Positions 41,719 through 51,258 of a stretch of DNA of 64,000 nucleotides are shown piece by piece (the stretch's first letter is position 1; every line of letters starts with the position of its first letter). A model generated the notes under the pieces. The model saw only the letters and a program-made list of their open reading frames with translations. It was not told the DNA's origin and did not search any database. Source of the DNA: Treponema vincentii F0403 (lineage in GTDB: Bacteria; Spirochaetota; Spirochaetia; Treponematales; Treponemataceae); NCBI RefSeq assembly GCF_000412995.1, contig NZ_KE332512.1, forward strand, positions 1,185,847 through 1,249,846, given 5' to 3'. Made by a program: the position numbers and the translations under genes.

Positions 41719-42303
41719 ATGAATACATGGAAAATCAGCCACTTTGTTTTGATCGGTTTAATGGCGGCGATTTATGCAGCTGTTATTTATGGCGTCGGAA
41801 TACTGACGTCCGTTACTATTCCTATTATGCACGTGTTTGCACCCAGCATGACGGGCATTCTTATGGGGCCTATCATCCTGTTCGTTGTAAAGACTGTCCG
41901 GCGGTTCGGAGCATTAACGCTGTTGGCAGGACTGGGTGTCGCGCTCTTTACGCTGACGGGAATGGGAAGTATTAACTGTCTGATTTTTGTTGTGATTGCA
42001 GGCTTGATAAGCGATGTGATTATCACAAAAACAGGGTTCAAAACACTTTCAATCGCTGCAGGTCACGGACTTACACAGGCAGCATATTTTGGCGGAGGTG
42101 TGGTTCCCCTCATCTTCTTTTTAGAACGGTAATTGGCGAAGTGGCAGGAAATGGGTATGAGCTCGGACGAAATACGTGAATATGTACAATACTTTACCGG
42201 TGCTTTTGCTGTAATAGGACTTGTATTAGCTGTTGTCTTCGGCATTGCAGGCGTGTATATCGGCAAGCTCATCTTAAAACGGCATTTTAAGGATATGGAC
42301 TAG
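41719..42303 (+). pseudogene. MptD-family ECF S-component with internal stop
   Basis: Reading through, the gene encodes about 194 residues, the full family length, with five or six membrane helices (ISHFVLIGLMAAIYAAVIYG, HVFAPSMTGILMGPIILFVV, GHGLTQAAYFGGGVVPLIFF). A TAA at 42130-42132 interrupts it after residue 137. The frame then continues LAKWQEMGMSSDEIREYVQY and a last helix, ending at TAG 42301-42303. A single base change would restore it. It is a second, more complete copy of the S-component at 22549. Confidence 0.8.
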
Positions 42304-42357
42304 GGGAAGCGAAAAAGACAAAAAACCTGACAAAAAGCATACGTTATTGTATACTTT

Positions 42358-43752
42358 TTATCTTAGAGATTTTTGATATTTTTTTAAGAGCTTAGAAACT
42401 CTATTGCATTCAAAGTCATCCTTTTTAAATCGTCCTAATATTTTATTAATATTATTAATCTCTAAATTGTTTGAATCTTCTAAGAAATCTAGGAAAGCTG
42501 TACTTTTTATAGAAGTCTTCAGTTCTTCTAATAATTTATGTTCTTCATACATTGTATCTATTTCTATATCCAATATTGTAGGATCCTTTATATAGTCTTT
42601 GTAAAAATTTTCGATTTTTTCTTTTGAAAACATACGAATTTTCTCTCTATTTTCGATGTATGGAAGCCAAGGAGTCTCAACAAAAAAACGAGTAACTGAT
42701 AAAAGATCAAGTATTAGCATATTTGATAAGTAAATGGTTTCATTGGTATTCAGATCACCATGTGCAATTTTATTTCTGAGTACAGGGAAAGAGAATGCAA
42801 AATATTCATATTCTAAAAAAGCATAAATATGATTTCTAATATAAGTAAGCTTAAAATTTAAAGACTGGGCATATAAATCTTTTTTTTCAGCTTTCAATTC
42901 GATACACATATCTTCAAAAAGACCTTCAATAAAGAGAGGCACTAAATTACTAAAAACAAAATAATCTTTGTTTTCATATACTTTTAATATTTTTTCAAAT
43001 AGATGCTTTTTTTTGTTTAAGATATGGTTAGCATCGACATGACATCGAATTTTATTTTCAATTTTTTCTGTTTTACAGTATTCTAAAATTATATCTTTAA
43101 AACGTTCAAAATCATTATAATATATATCAATCATCTCGTCTAAATTAGGTATCCCGAGATTTAAAAACTTATTTGTAACTTCATTTACTGTATCAATATC
43201 TCCCTTTGTTAATTTCTTTACCTTATTATATTTATAAATAAGTTCTCCATCTCTCTCAGCATAATGTGCTCCGAACATAATCTTCTGAGTCAAAAAAGTG
43301 ATTAATGCTTCTTTCTTTTGTGAATACACATCTATATAAAACTTCATTCTATTTTGCTGGTAGTTTTCTTTTCCATCTAAGTACCTTTTCTCTTTTTTAA
43401 TTTTTTCTAGTCTGTCTAATTCATTTTTGCACGAAGTAATATTCTCATTACATATATTTAAATCTTCGATGGCAGCTTCATAATCTTCAATAAAAACTCT
43501 TGCTGGCAACTGATTGATATTAAGATAATTTTTACAAAAATACTCGTAAAAGTTATGTTCTGTATTCGGAAAAGAGTCATCTTCAGTGATATTACAAATT
43601 TCTTGTCGTACTAAATCAAAGGAATCATGATACACATTTACGTTGATTTTATCTTTTAAAAAATTCTTTGCCAATAAACTATAACTACTAAACTTTCTAT
43701 AATCATGTTTTTTAATATTTTTGCATTCTTCAATAAAATCATCTTTATTCAT
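42358..43752 (-). CDS. Large HEPN-like protein, possible RNase
   Basis: A 464-residue, very AT-rich gene with no recognised full-length family. The C-terminal half has FPVLRNKIAHGDLN, with R326-NKIA-H331 giving the Rx4H motif of HEPN ribonucleases, followed by a helix (TIYLSNMLILDLLSVTRFF) as usual for HEPN. Residues 1-270 are mostly helical, with a coiled coil near 95-150. It lies alone between decayed ECF and ABC genes and on the opposite strand, as solitary abortive-infection genes often do. An anti-phage RNase is an inference from the motif and the setting. It could also be a non-catalytic HEPN scaffold. Confidence 0.5.
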   Translation of the reverse strand: MNKDDFIEECKNIKKHDYRKFSSYSLLAKNFLKDKINVNVYHDSFDLVRQEICNITEDDSFPNTEHNFYEYFCKNYLNINQLPARVFIEDYEAAIEDLNICNENITSCKNELDRLEKIKKEKRYLDGKENYQQNRMKFYIDVYSQKKEALITFLTQKIMFGAHYAERDGELIYKYNKVKKLTKGDIDTVNEVTNKFLNLGIPNLDEMIDIYYNDFERFKDIILEYCKTEKIENKIRCHVDANHILNKKKHLFEKILKVYENKDYFVFSNLVPLFIEGLFEDMCIELKAEKKDLYAQSLNFKLTYIRNHIYAFLEYEYFAFSFPVLRNKIAHGDLNTNETIYLSNMLILDLLSVTRFFVETPWLPYIENREKIRMFSKEKIENFYKDYIKDPTILDIEIDTMYEEHKLLEELKTSIKSTAFLDFLEDSNNLEINNINKILGRFKKDDFECNRVSKLLKKYQKSLR

Positions 43753-44122
43753 CTTCTAATCACCTCGTAAATTATTTATCTAATTCCACAGCCTAAAACT
43801 TTCATTTTTATAAGTGATGATATTACTACACCGGCAATAATTCTATCAATCCTATTTATCTTTATACTGGAATAAATTTATTTATAAAATATACTCAATT
43901 TTATGTTAATGGGCAAATCAATTCTAAATTTTCACAAAATAATTACAAATATATTTCCATTTCATAAAAGCCTTATTGTAACAATAGTAGATGGAAACAG
44001 ATATACACATACGCAAAAAATATATTACACCTTTCTTTTATGCTCAAAGCAAGAACATGTCACTAACAGACAAACTTTTATCTGTTTTCGGACAGCTTAT
44101 TCGAAAAGATATATAAATGAAT
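43753..44122. other. AT-rich gap upstream of the ABC pseudogene
   Basis: 370 bases without a supported gene. The last 45 bases contain the second copy of the shared upstream element described at 44079. Confidence 0.5.
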
Positions 44123-44125
44123 TAT
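44079..44125 (+). promoter_or_regulatory. Upstream element shared with 41650-41700, copy 2
   Basis: CAGACAAACTTTTATC, TTTTCGGACAGCTTATTC and an AAAAGATATATA tract, lined up with the element upstream of the MptD-type gene (about 80% identical over 50 bases by eye). Confidence 0.5.
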
Positions 44126-45097
44126 GCAATTTAAAGATTTTACAAAAGAACATATTCCGATTTATGGCGTTTCCGTGCTGTTGGCAATTGGGGCGGTTTT
44201 TTTTCGACCTTGTACCGTATTATCTGGTGTACCGGCTGCTGCTTGATGTTGCGCAAGGCTGCAGTGAGCGGACGGCGCTGCAGTATGCAGCTGCTGATTT
44301 TGCTTGCGCTCTCGCTTCAAATTCTGATGCACTGTCTTTCGACTGCGCTCTCGCATAAGACGGCGTTTTCCATTTTGAAAAAAATACGACTTGCCGTCAC
44401 GGAAAAGATGATGCGTATGCCGCTCGGCTACACACAGACAAAGGGGAGCGGTTATTTTCACAGTTTGCTGATCGACAGCACCGAGCGACTTGAATATCCG
44501 CTTGCACATGCAATCCCCGAAACGACTTCAAACGTGCTGCTACCGGTCAGTATTATCGCAAGTTTAACTGCGGCCGCTAAAATTTCGCGGTCGCAGTTAA
44601 ACGCCGAGTTTTGCGTAATCGCAAAACATCGCTGATTGGAGTGCTTTTCAGCTTTGATTGGCGGATGGGACTTTCACTATTGGCGCCTGCGGGATTGACC
44701 TTGCTTTTTTATCTTCCGATGTATATCGGCATTATGAACGAATTTGCCGCGACCTATTATACAATGCTTGAAACGATGAACGGCCGCGTTATCGAATATA
44801 TCCGCGGGAATAAAGAAATAAAAATTTTCGGACGGGAAGATGCGGCGCTCTCAAAATATGACACCTCCATCGACGAGTATAAAACCGCAACGCCATCGGC
44901 TGTCGACGGTTACCGGCTGCGATCAAATTATCGTGATGAATAACGGAACAGTCGCAGCAACGGGAACACACAGCGAACTTTTGAGAACCTCGCCGCTGTA
45001 TGCAAAGCTGTGGGACACACACGAGCAAAGCCGCAACTGGAAGCTGGAGAGGGGAAAGGGGAATCGGTATGTTAAAAACGGTAAGGAATTTTATTAA
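44123..45097 (+). pseudogene. ABC half-transporter (first partner), multiply disrupted
   Basis: A decayed relative of the gene at 18938. MQFKDFTKEHIPIYGVSVLL begins in one frame, a run of eight T (44197-44204) shifts the frame to LVPYYLVYRLLLDVAQG, and a further shift leads to FSILKKIRLAVTEKMMRMPL and HAIPETTSNVLLPVSIIA. A 70-bp hairpin element (44566-44636) then interrupts the gene. After FSFDWRMGLSLLAPAG and IKIFGRED the rest of the membrane part and nearly all of the ATPase domain are deleted, leaving only HRLSTVTGCDQIIVMNNG and the C-terminal tail. It cannot be functional. Confidence 0.85.
44566..44636 (+). repeat. Modular hairpin element, partial copy D
   Basis: Two hairpins in tandem: AACTGCGGCCGC/GCGGTCGCAGTT (12 bp, one G-T) and GTTTTGCG-TAAT-CGCAAAAC, then ACATCGCTGATT. 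The linker and second hairpin match the first half of the elements at 62.5-63.3 kb. It is inserted in the ABC pseudogene. Confidence 0.65.
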
Positions 45098-46837
45098 ATT
45101 GATGGGCAGGCAAAAAAAGCAATTGTATGCATCGCTCGTGTTAAGTTTTTTTGACGGCTGGCTGATCGTGGTTCCGTTGATGACCACCTTTCATATTACC
45201 GCGCGGATGCCGGAATTTAATCCTGGCGTTGCGGAGGCTTTGACGATGCCGGTAATAATCCGGTATTCGCTGATTATGTTGGCGAGTATTCTTGCCCGCA
45301 TTGTGTTGCGCTATCTTGTTTCGTGTCTGCGGTCGGGTGGGGGTATAAGTGTATGGCGGAAGAGCGCAAAACGTTGGGGAAGGAATTGCGGAAGGTTCCG
45401 CTCGGTTTTTTTAGCGAAAAGAATTTGGGCGATGTGGTTTCAACGATTACCTCGGACGCAGCGTTTTTGGAAATAGAAGGCATCGGCGTTATTGAAAAAG
45501 TTGCGGTCGGCATTCCAACCTTTGTTATCGCACTGATTATCTGTCTTTCATTTGATTATCGCATTTTTATGCTTGTACTCGTGCTGCTGATGCCGACATG
45601 GTTTGCCTACCGATATCTTGCAACACGGCAAGATGCGCTCAATCTAAACCGGCAAAAATTGGTCGGGCAGGTAACGGAAGACACGATTGAATTTATCAAA
45701 GGACTGCATGTACTGAAAGCCTACAATATGGCGGAAAAACAATTTTCCAAAACGCAAGAATCATACGAAAGACTCCGCGTCTTTTCCGTACGGGGAGAGT
45801 TTGTGCATATCCCGCCGATGGGCATCTATCAATTATGCTTCCGCCTGATTACTACGGGTATCGTATTTCTTTCGGGGCTTTTTCTGGTGTATAAGGACTT
45901 TACATTCCCGCAAACATTTTTGTTGATGCTTGCTTCGTTCAGTCTTTTTACCGGCGCGGAAGCGATGGGCATATTCAGTATCTTTTCCAAGATGACGCAG
46001 CAGTCCATCGACCGGATGAATCAAATTAAGAGCATTCCTAAAATGCATGATTTGATGTGTGCGTCTAACATCGCGCCGGAAGAATTGAAGCGATTCGATA
46101 TTTGTTTTGATCATGTGAATTTTGCATACAGCCAAACGTCGGTATTACGGGATGTGAGTTTTTGCGTACCGGAGGGAACGACGACAGCGCTCGTCGGACT
46201 TTCGGGGAGCGGCAAGACGACGGTTACAAATTTAGTTGCCCGCTTTTGGGATATTATGCAGGGACACGGGATGATCAGCATCGGCGGCAAGGAGATAAAA
46301 ACGCCGTCCTATGAAAACCTATTGAAGAATATCAGCTTTGTGTTTCAAGATGTATTTTTGTTTAACGATACCGTGCTGAACAATATCCGAATAGGACGGC
46401 CTGATGCGACGGTTGAGGACGTGCAAGAAGCGGCTCGGCGCGCAGGTTGTGCGGATTTTATTGAAGCGATGGAAAGCGGCTATGACACCGTTATCGGAGA
46501 AGCAGGCTCACGGCTTTCCGGCGGAGAAAAGCAGCGTATTTCTATTGCACGGGCGCTTCTCAAGGATGCGCCGATTATCCTCTTGGATGAGGTAACGGCA
46601 AATGTCGATGTGGAAAACGAGCGGATGATCCAAACAGCGTTGCAAGAACTTTTGAAAAATAAAACGGTGATTATGATTGCCCATAAACTTTCTACCATAC
46701 GTAACGCCGATCAGATACTCGTGCTCGAAAACGGAACAATCATCGAGCGAGGTATGCATGATGAACTGATTGCGCAAAACGGACTGTACCGCAGGCTGTG
46801 GAATATTCAATATGAAGCGGAACGGTGGATGATGTAG
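45069..46837 (+). pseudogene. ABC half-transporter (second partner) with a single frameshift
   Basis: A relative of the gene at 20727. The first 90 codons (MLKTVRNFIKLMGRQKKQLY) and the remainder from YKCMAEERKTLGKELRKVPL are both well conserved but in different frames. The break is at the run of five G at 45339-45343, which is one base short of the expected GVGYK reading. The ATPase domain is intact: Walker A GLSGSGKTT, LSGGEKQRISIARA, PIILLDEVTANVD, AHKLST. A phase-variable tract or a sequencing error could explain it; otherwise a recent pseudogene. Its 3' end is duplicated at 53798-53846. Confidence 0.8.
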
Positions 46838-46839
46838 GA
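46791..46839 (+). repeat. 49-bp direct repeat, left copy (possible island boundary)
   Basis: The last codons and stop of the ABC gene. It matches 53798-53846 with three mismatches; the final 34 bases through the stop codon are identical. The two copies are 7007 bp apart and enclose the CARF/MoxR/HEPN/vWA operon exactly. Confidence 0.7.
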
Positions 46840-47130
46840 GAGAAACCGTGTTTCGATGAATCACAGCGGAGGATTACGACAGATCAATAAAAAGAATTCT
46901 TATATTACAGTGACTTCTCGTGAGATATATATGAAGTATTGCTTCAGGGCACCCCTATTCCGAAGGACGCGAAGCAAATCTATACCTGAGTTTTTGCAGG
47001 TTCCCACAATATAAAGCGGCGCAGTAGTTTGATAACATCCTTTTACAAATAAAAAGTTTGACCCATTTTTCAAAACTATGTAAACCCTTTTCTTTTTTCT
47101 CTCTTAAAATACAAAAATATGCTAAAATTG
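46840..47130. other. Gap between the ABC pseudogene and the CARF operon
   Basis: About 290 bases with no supported gene. A minus-strand frame of 63 codons (46955-47146) has no ribosome site or recognised homology and overlaps the operon promoter. Confidence 0.4.
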
Positions 47131-47139
47131 TGCTATAAT
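47131..47139 (+). promoter_or_regulatory. Extended -10 promoter of the CARF/MoxR operon
   Basis: TGCTATAAT is a consensus extended -10 box; the -35 region is weak. It leaves a leader of about 45 bases before the first ATG at 47190. Confidence 0.55.
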
Positions 47140-47189
47140 CTGTCAACTTTTCTGTATTATGACGCTATTACGAGATAGTGAGGCTAAAA

Positions 47190-47831
47190 ATGAAAAAAAT
47201 TGTGTTTGTTGATATCCCCATGAAAAAAATGGATACAGCAGCTTATGGGCAGTGTTATGCGGAAACGGGAAATGCCGATTGCCGCTATACCGGTAAGGTG
47301 GTATTTCCTATCAATGCCGTGCTTGCAGAAAAATTGCAGAAAGGAGATCAGGTAAAAGCGGTACTCCTCACAACCATCACCGGCAAAGATCATTCAATAG
47401 AAAATGCCGAACTTTTTCAGCAGGAACTGAATTCGATTAATGCTGCTATCGGTGCGCATATTGAATATGAGCAGCTTGCAACGGATTTTGTTGAATCAAA
47501 AGCAAACCATGAAGTACGGCTCCGTAAAATGCTGCCGCTTATGGAAGAAGGCGCTGAACTCTATGCGGATATTACATTCGGACAAAAAACGATCCCCATG
47601 GTTTTAATGTGTGCCTTTCATTTTGCGGAAAAATTTTTTGATGCGGATGTAAAAAAAATCATATACGGCAAAGTTGAGTTTATCAAACATGCCGACGGAA
47701 TAGCCTATCCTGAAAATCCTGAACTGTATGATATTACGCCGCTCTATTATTTAAATAATCTTATGGGGACAATGGAAGCTCCAAACGGAACAGAGGCATT
47801 AAAAGCCTTGGATGCCTTTTTTGCACTGTAA
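47190..47831 (+). CDS. CARF-like (TM1812/Csx-type) sensor-domain protein
   Basis: A 213-residue protein resembling the CARF domain of the TM1812/Csx1 group. It starts with a beta strand (KKIVFVDIP). D127-ITFGQKTIP-136 corresponds to the family motif DITHGFRSLP that lines the ligand pocket; IIYGKVE (157-163) and YDITPLYYL (180-188) match the following family landmarks. CARF domains bind cyclic oligoadenylates or related nucleotides. No HEPN domain is fused, unlike Csx1; HEPN-like domains occur in two later genes of the operon. The H and R of the family motif are F130 and K133 here. Start is ATG 47190 after GTGAGG. It is the first gene of a five-gene operon. Confidence 0.65.
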   Translation: MKKIVFVDIPMKKMDTAAYGQCYAETGNADCRYTGKVVFPINAVLAEKLQKGDQVKAVLLTTITGKDHSIENAELFQQELNSINAAIGAHIEYEQLATDFVESKANHEVRLRKMLPLMEEGAELYADITFGQKTIPMVLMCAFHFAEKFFDADVKKIIYGKVEFIKHADGIAYPENPELYDITPLYYLNNLMGTMEAPNGTEALKALDAFFAL

Positions 47832-47852
47832 ATAAAATGACCGGAGAGAATG

Positions 47853-48788
47853 ATGGACAAAAAGCAGCAGGAAGCAAAGATTATCAGGATTGCAACGGAA
47901 CTGTTTCCGTTTGTTCAACAGAAGAATACCGCCTGCGCAGAGTTTCTCACCTTGCGGACTAAGCTGACAGATGCCGTATGGCGTTGGGCTTTGCTGACAT
48001 TCAATCCGGAAAAAATTAAAAATGCCGCGATTGAGATAATGGAATGTGTAAACCGCAGTGTGCTCAGCTATGAAGGAACTGCCGAACGTTATATTAACTA
48101 TCTTGCACGCTCTTTAAAACAAGAAATAAACCGCGCAAATATAAAATTGCATACTTTTCACTCTGAAATCATTCCGCTCCCGGAGAACAAGCGGCGGAAA
48201 TGGAATCGGCTGTGCGCCGCTGCTGCACACTATGGGAAAGATATAGAACGTGCTGAAACACAAGAATGGCTGGCAAAAAGAACCGGTGGTCAGATTAGCG
48301 AAATAATCAAGCTTATACAATGGCAGTTACAGACTGCTGTACAATCGGAACATATCGATTTCGAAAACGGCAATGGATATTCTCTGTTTGATTCTGCGGC
48401 ACTATGCATCCAAAACGGTTACAAAACAGCAGATACCTTTTTAATAGAACAAGACTACATTGAGCACTACCTCCAGCGCATTGATGCTGTATTTACCGCA
48501 TTGCAAGACCGCACAAAGCCGTATCTTTCCGCATTGCTGACCCATCGGGTGTTATGCGAACTAGATGCGGCAAAAGTAGACAGTACCGTAATAGCTGTAG
48601 TCTTGCGCAATGTACGCTTTTCAGATACGGAACATGGACGCACGCTCATCCGGCTATTTTTTGAAGCGAAAAGCTTCCCCACGCAAGAAGATATTGCCAA
48701 ACAGTTCGGCAAAGATAAAACCGATGCAAGTAGAACGATAAGCATTTTTATCAAAAAGCTGCAAAAAATCTGTCAAGCGGCGGAATAA
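47853..48788 (+). CDS. Helical HTH protein, sigma-factor-like, in the CARF operon
   Basis: A 311-residue protein I can only describe. Residues about 65-100 (AERYINYLARSLKQEINRAN) resemble sigma-70 region 2, and the last 40 residues (PTQEDIAKQFGKDKTDASRT) form a clear helix-turn-helix like sigma region 4 or an XRE reader. The middle is helical and not assigned. It is 21 bases from the CARF gene and 29 from the MoxR gene. It could be an operon-specific transcription factor, or a DNA/RNA-binding adaptor. GGAGAG precedes two ATG codons (47850, 47853); the second has better spacing. Confidence 0.55.
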   Translation: MDKKQQEAKIIRIATELFPFVQQKNTACAEFLTLRTKLTDAVWRWALLTFNPEKIKNAAIEIMECVNRSVLSYEGTAERYINYLARSLKQEINRANIKLHTFHSEIIPLPENKRRKWNRLCAAAAHYGKDIERAETQEWLAKRTGGQISEIIKLIQWQLQTAVQSEHIDFENGNGYSLFDSAALCIQNGYKTADTFLIEQDYIEHYLQRIDAVFTALQDRTKPYLSALLTHRVLCELDAAKVDSTVIAVVLRNVRFSDTEHGRTLIRLFFEAKSFPTQEDIAKQFGKDKTDASRTISIFIKKLQKICQAAE

Positions 48789-48817
48789 ATGACATATAAT
48801 AGATATTGGAGGCTCAC

Positions 48818-51250
48818 ATGACAGCACCTGCTACAAAAGAAGAGATTACGGAAAAGATTATTGCCGTAGTAGAAACCTTTGACGGCAAAAGGAATCCGTC
48901 TGTAATTATGCAAAAATTAGGCTGGACTAAAGACACCGTCAATGATATGTGCGGTTTATTCAATGTCAGTAAATTCAGTGAAATTTTATCTCAGATACCG
49001 CAGATAAAAATGGAGAAAACCGAACATGGCACCACGTATGTACAGTTGGTTCTGGATACCGAACACACACAACTAAATGCCAAGCAGGAGGAACCACAGA
49101 TGGCAGAAACAACAAAACATCACGATAGGATAGCCGCACTTGAAAATGCGCTCAGCGAAGGTCTATACGAAAAAGACGAAGCACTGCGCCTTGCACTCTT
49201 AGCGGCAATCGCAGGAGAAAGTATTTTCTTTTTGGGTGCTCCCGGGTGTGCCAAAAGCATGCTTGCACGGCGCATTGCACAGGCATTTAAGGCGGACGGC
49301 GATGGAAGCCTTCAGTATTTTGAAACACTCTTAAATCAATTTTCTACACCGGAAGATGTATTCGGCAATATTTCTCTGAAAGGCTTGAACGGCGAAGGTG
49401 AAAGCGGCAAAGAAGAATACCGCCGCCTCACAGAGAACATGCTGCCGGAGGCGGATGTTGCCTTTATTGATGAAATTTGGAAGGCAAGCCCTGCAATTCT
49501 CAACACACTTCTTTCCATCGTAAATGAACATATATTTCATAACGGCAGTACAGTACAGGACGTACCTCTAAAAGCCTTACTTGCTGCGTCAAACGAACTG
49601 CCTGCAAAAAACCGCGGACTTGAAGCCTTGTACGACCGGTTCATTATTCGTTTACCTATCGGCTTTATTCAAAATGAAGATTCCTTTTTTGATATGATAG
49701 AAGGTACATCTTCGGAATTTGAGCTTTCCGATGAGCTGAAAAAATTGCAAATTTCCAACGAGGACTTAAAAAACTGGAAAACACAGATCGACGCAGTGCA
49801 GCTTTCAGAAGAAGCGCGTGCGGTTATTTCCGCAATCCGTAAAGAACTGACGGCGCAAAATGAGACCTTGAGCGAAGAGGAAAAAGCCGCCGGAGAAGCG
49901 TTTGCAATCGGCGACCGCCGCTGGAAAAAAATAGTGCGCATCTTAAAAACATCCGCATTTTTGAACGACCGTACAGAAGTAGATTTAATGGACTGTCAGC
50001 TGATAGAATACTGCATCTGGGGTACGGAAAAGCAACAGAAAAAAGTACGCCAAATCGTAGAGACGTGCATTCAACAAAACGGACTGGATTGCGATACTGC
50101 GATAGATGACATTAACGACGAGATTGAGGCGTTTACAGCAAAAGTTGAGAAAGATTGGTTTGACATGGTAAAAACTGCGGCAAAACCTGTTTCTTACAAA
50201 ATGAAAGATGATACGAATGCTTATAAACTATTAAAACCGACAGCGGTATATTTTGCTGATCAGACAGTTAAACCTTATTACATTTCTATTGATGATTTTA
50301 AATGGCAAAATTACAACGATCGAAAAGGAATGTTGTTTGATTCGAAGGGCGAGAAACTGGGGCCCAATTATAACTTTTCTTTTAGTGAATGTAGTATCGT
50401 TAATGATACGGTAACTTGGACTGATTGGTGGAGAAATTACAATGGATATTCAGACAAAACTCATTCAATGCAAATCGAAATGACTCCTGCCAAAACATAT
50501 CTACAGCAAAAAGAATATTCCGATATAGCGCAGGAAACGTTACAAAAGAATTTTGACAAAGCGTATTACAAGCCGATTGTAGATGAAATCCATACTGAAA
50601 TTAAGGCACTGAAAGACAAAAAAGAAGCGGATGCGATACCGTTCAAGGCAAATTTATTTGCAAATCAATCCTATAATAAAAGTCTTACTGCAAAACTAGA
50701 TGAGGCAATCCAGCAATTTGAAGATGCGGAAATCGCACTTGCCAAGCAGCATGATAGATATTTCAATGCTGAACTCGATACTGATTTTTCAGAAGGAGAT
50801 GTCATTCTCAAAGACGGGACCGCTTTTTCTTCGGAAGAAATTGAAAGTATGACAGAGGAACAGAAAAAGAATGTGATTGCAGTTGTGTGCATTGCTAACG
50901 ATAAAACCTTTGCCCTTGGTATAAGTGAAAAGAAATTGACATGGAATGCACTCAAAGAATATACCCTTCATTACGGCGATGCCTTACCGAAAGACTATAC
51001 AACAAATTGGATAGTTCCCGATAAAGCTCAACTGTATGCGATATGGGAAAATAGAGATAAACTAAATACGTCCTTCGAAGCCCTTGGTATTGAGGAGGCG
51101 ATGCTTACTCCGCAAGAATACTGGTCGGCATCCGAAAACGGAGAAGCGGCGGCCTTCTATCAACTTTTTGATGAGAACGGTTTGCAAGACCATACGACAA
51201 AAGATCATGAGTATGCGGTTCGCACTATCCGTGAATGGAGCAAAATATAG
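48818..51250 (+). CDS. RavA-like MoxR AAA+ ATPase with extra N- and C-terminal domains
   Basis: An 810-residue AAA+ protein. Residues 1-95 are an added domain with a predicted HTH (SVIMQKLGWTKDTVNDMCGL). The MoxR/RavA module follows: GLYEKDEALRLALLAAIAGE, Walker A G140-APGCAKS-147, Walker B VAFIDEIWKASPAILNTLLS, sensor-1 LLAASNELP and the arginine-finger region ALYDRFIIR. The C-terminus (about 700-810) carries a DUF1566-like segment (LTPQEYWSASENGEAAAFYQ ... YAVRTIREW), unusual on an ATPase. RavA proteins act with a vWA partner (ViaA) as a chaperone-like complex, and a vWA gene is two genes downstream. Start is ATG 48818 directly after GGAGG; TTG 48806 overlaps that site. Confidence 0.85.
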   Translation: MTAPATKEEITEKIIAVVETFDGKRNPSVIMQKLGWTKDTVNDMCGLFNVSKFSEILSQIPQIKMEKTEHGTTYVQLVLDTEHTQLNAKQEEPQMAETTKHHDRIAALENALSEGLYEKDEALRLALLAAIAGESIFFLGAPGCAKSMLARRIAQAFKADGDGSLQYFETLLNQFSTPEDVFGNISLKGLNGEGESGKEEYRRLTENMLPEADVAFIDEIWKASPAILNTLLSIVNEHIFHNGSTVQDVPLKALLAASNELPAKNRGLEALYDRFIIRLPIGFIQNEDSFFDMIEGTSSEFELSDELKKLQISNEDLKNWKTQIDAVQLSEEARAVISAIRKELTAQNETLSEEEKAAGEAFAIGDRRWKKIVRILKTSAFLNDRTEVDLMDCQLIEYCIWGTEKQQKKVRQIVETCIQQNGLDCDTAIDDINDEIEAFTAKVEKDWFDMVKTAAKPVSYKMKDDTNAYKLLKPTAVYFADQTVKPYYISIDDFKWQNYNDRKGMLFDSKGEKLGPNYNFSFSECSIVNDTVTWTDWWRNYNGYSDKTHSMQIEMTPAKTYLQQKEYSDIAQETLQKNFDKAYYKPIVDEIHTEIKALKDKKEADAIPFKANLFANQSYNKSLTAKLDEAIQQFEDAEIALAKQHDRYFNAELDTDFSEGDVILKDGTAFSSEEIESMTEEQKKNVIAVVCIANDKTFALGISEKKLTWNALKEYTLHYGDALPKDYTTNWIVPDKAQLYAIWENRDKLNTSFEALGIEEAMLTPQEYWSASENGEAAAFYQLFDENGLQDHTTKDHEYAVRTIREWSKI

Positions 51251-51258
51251 TGGGTGAT

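Noticed and set aside
46955-47146. 63-codon minus-strand frame upstream of the CARF operon
   Set aside because: It overlaps the operon promoter and has no ribosome site or recognisable domain.
49331-49540. Minus-strand frame inside the MoxR gene
   Set aside because: Antisense of the Walker B region; low-complexity cysteine-rich translation without a start site.
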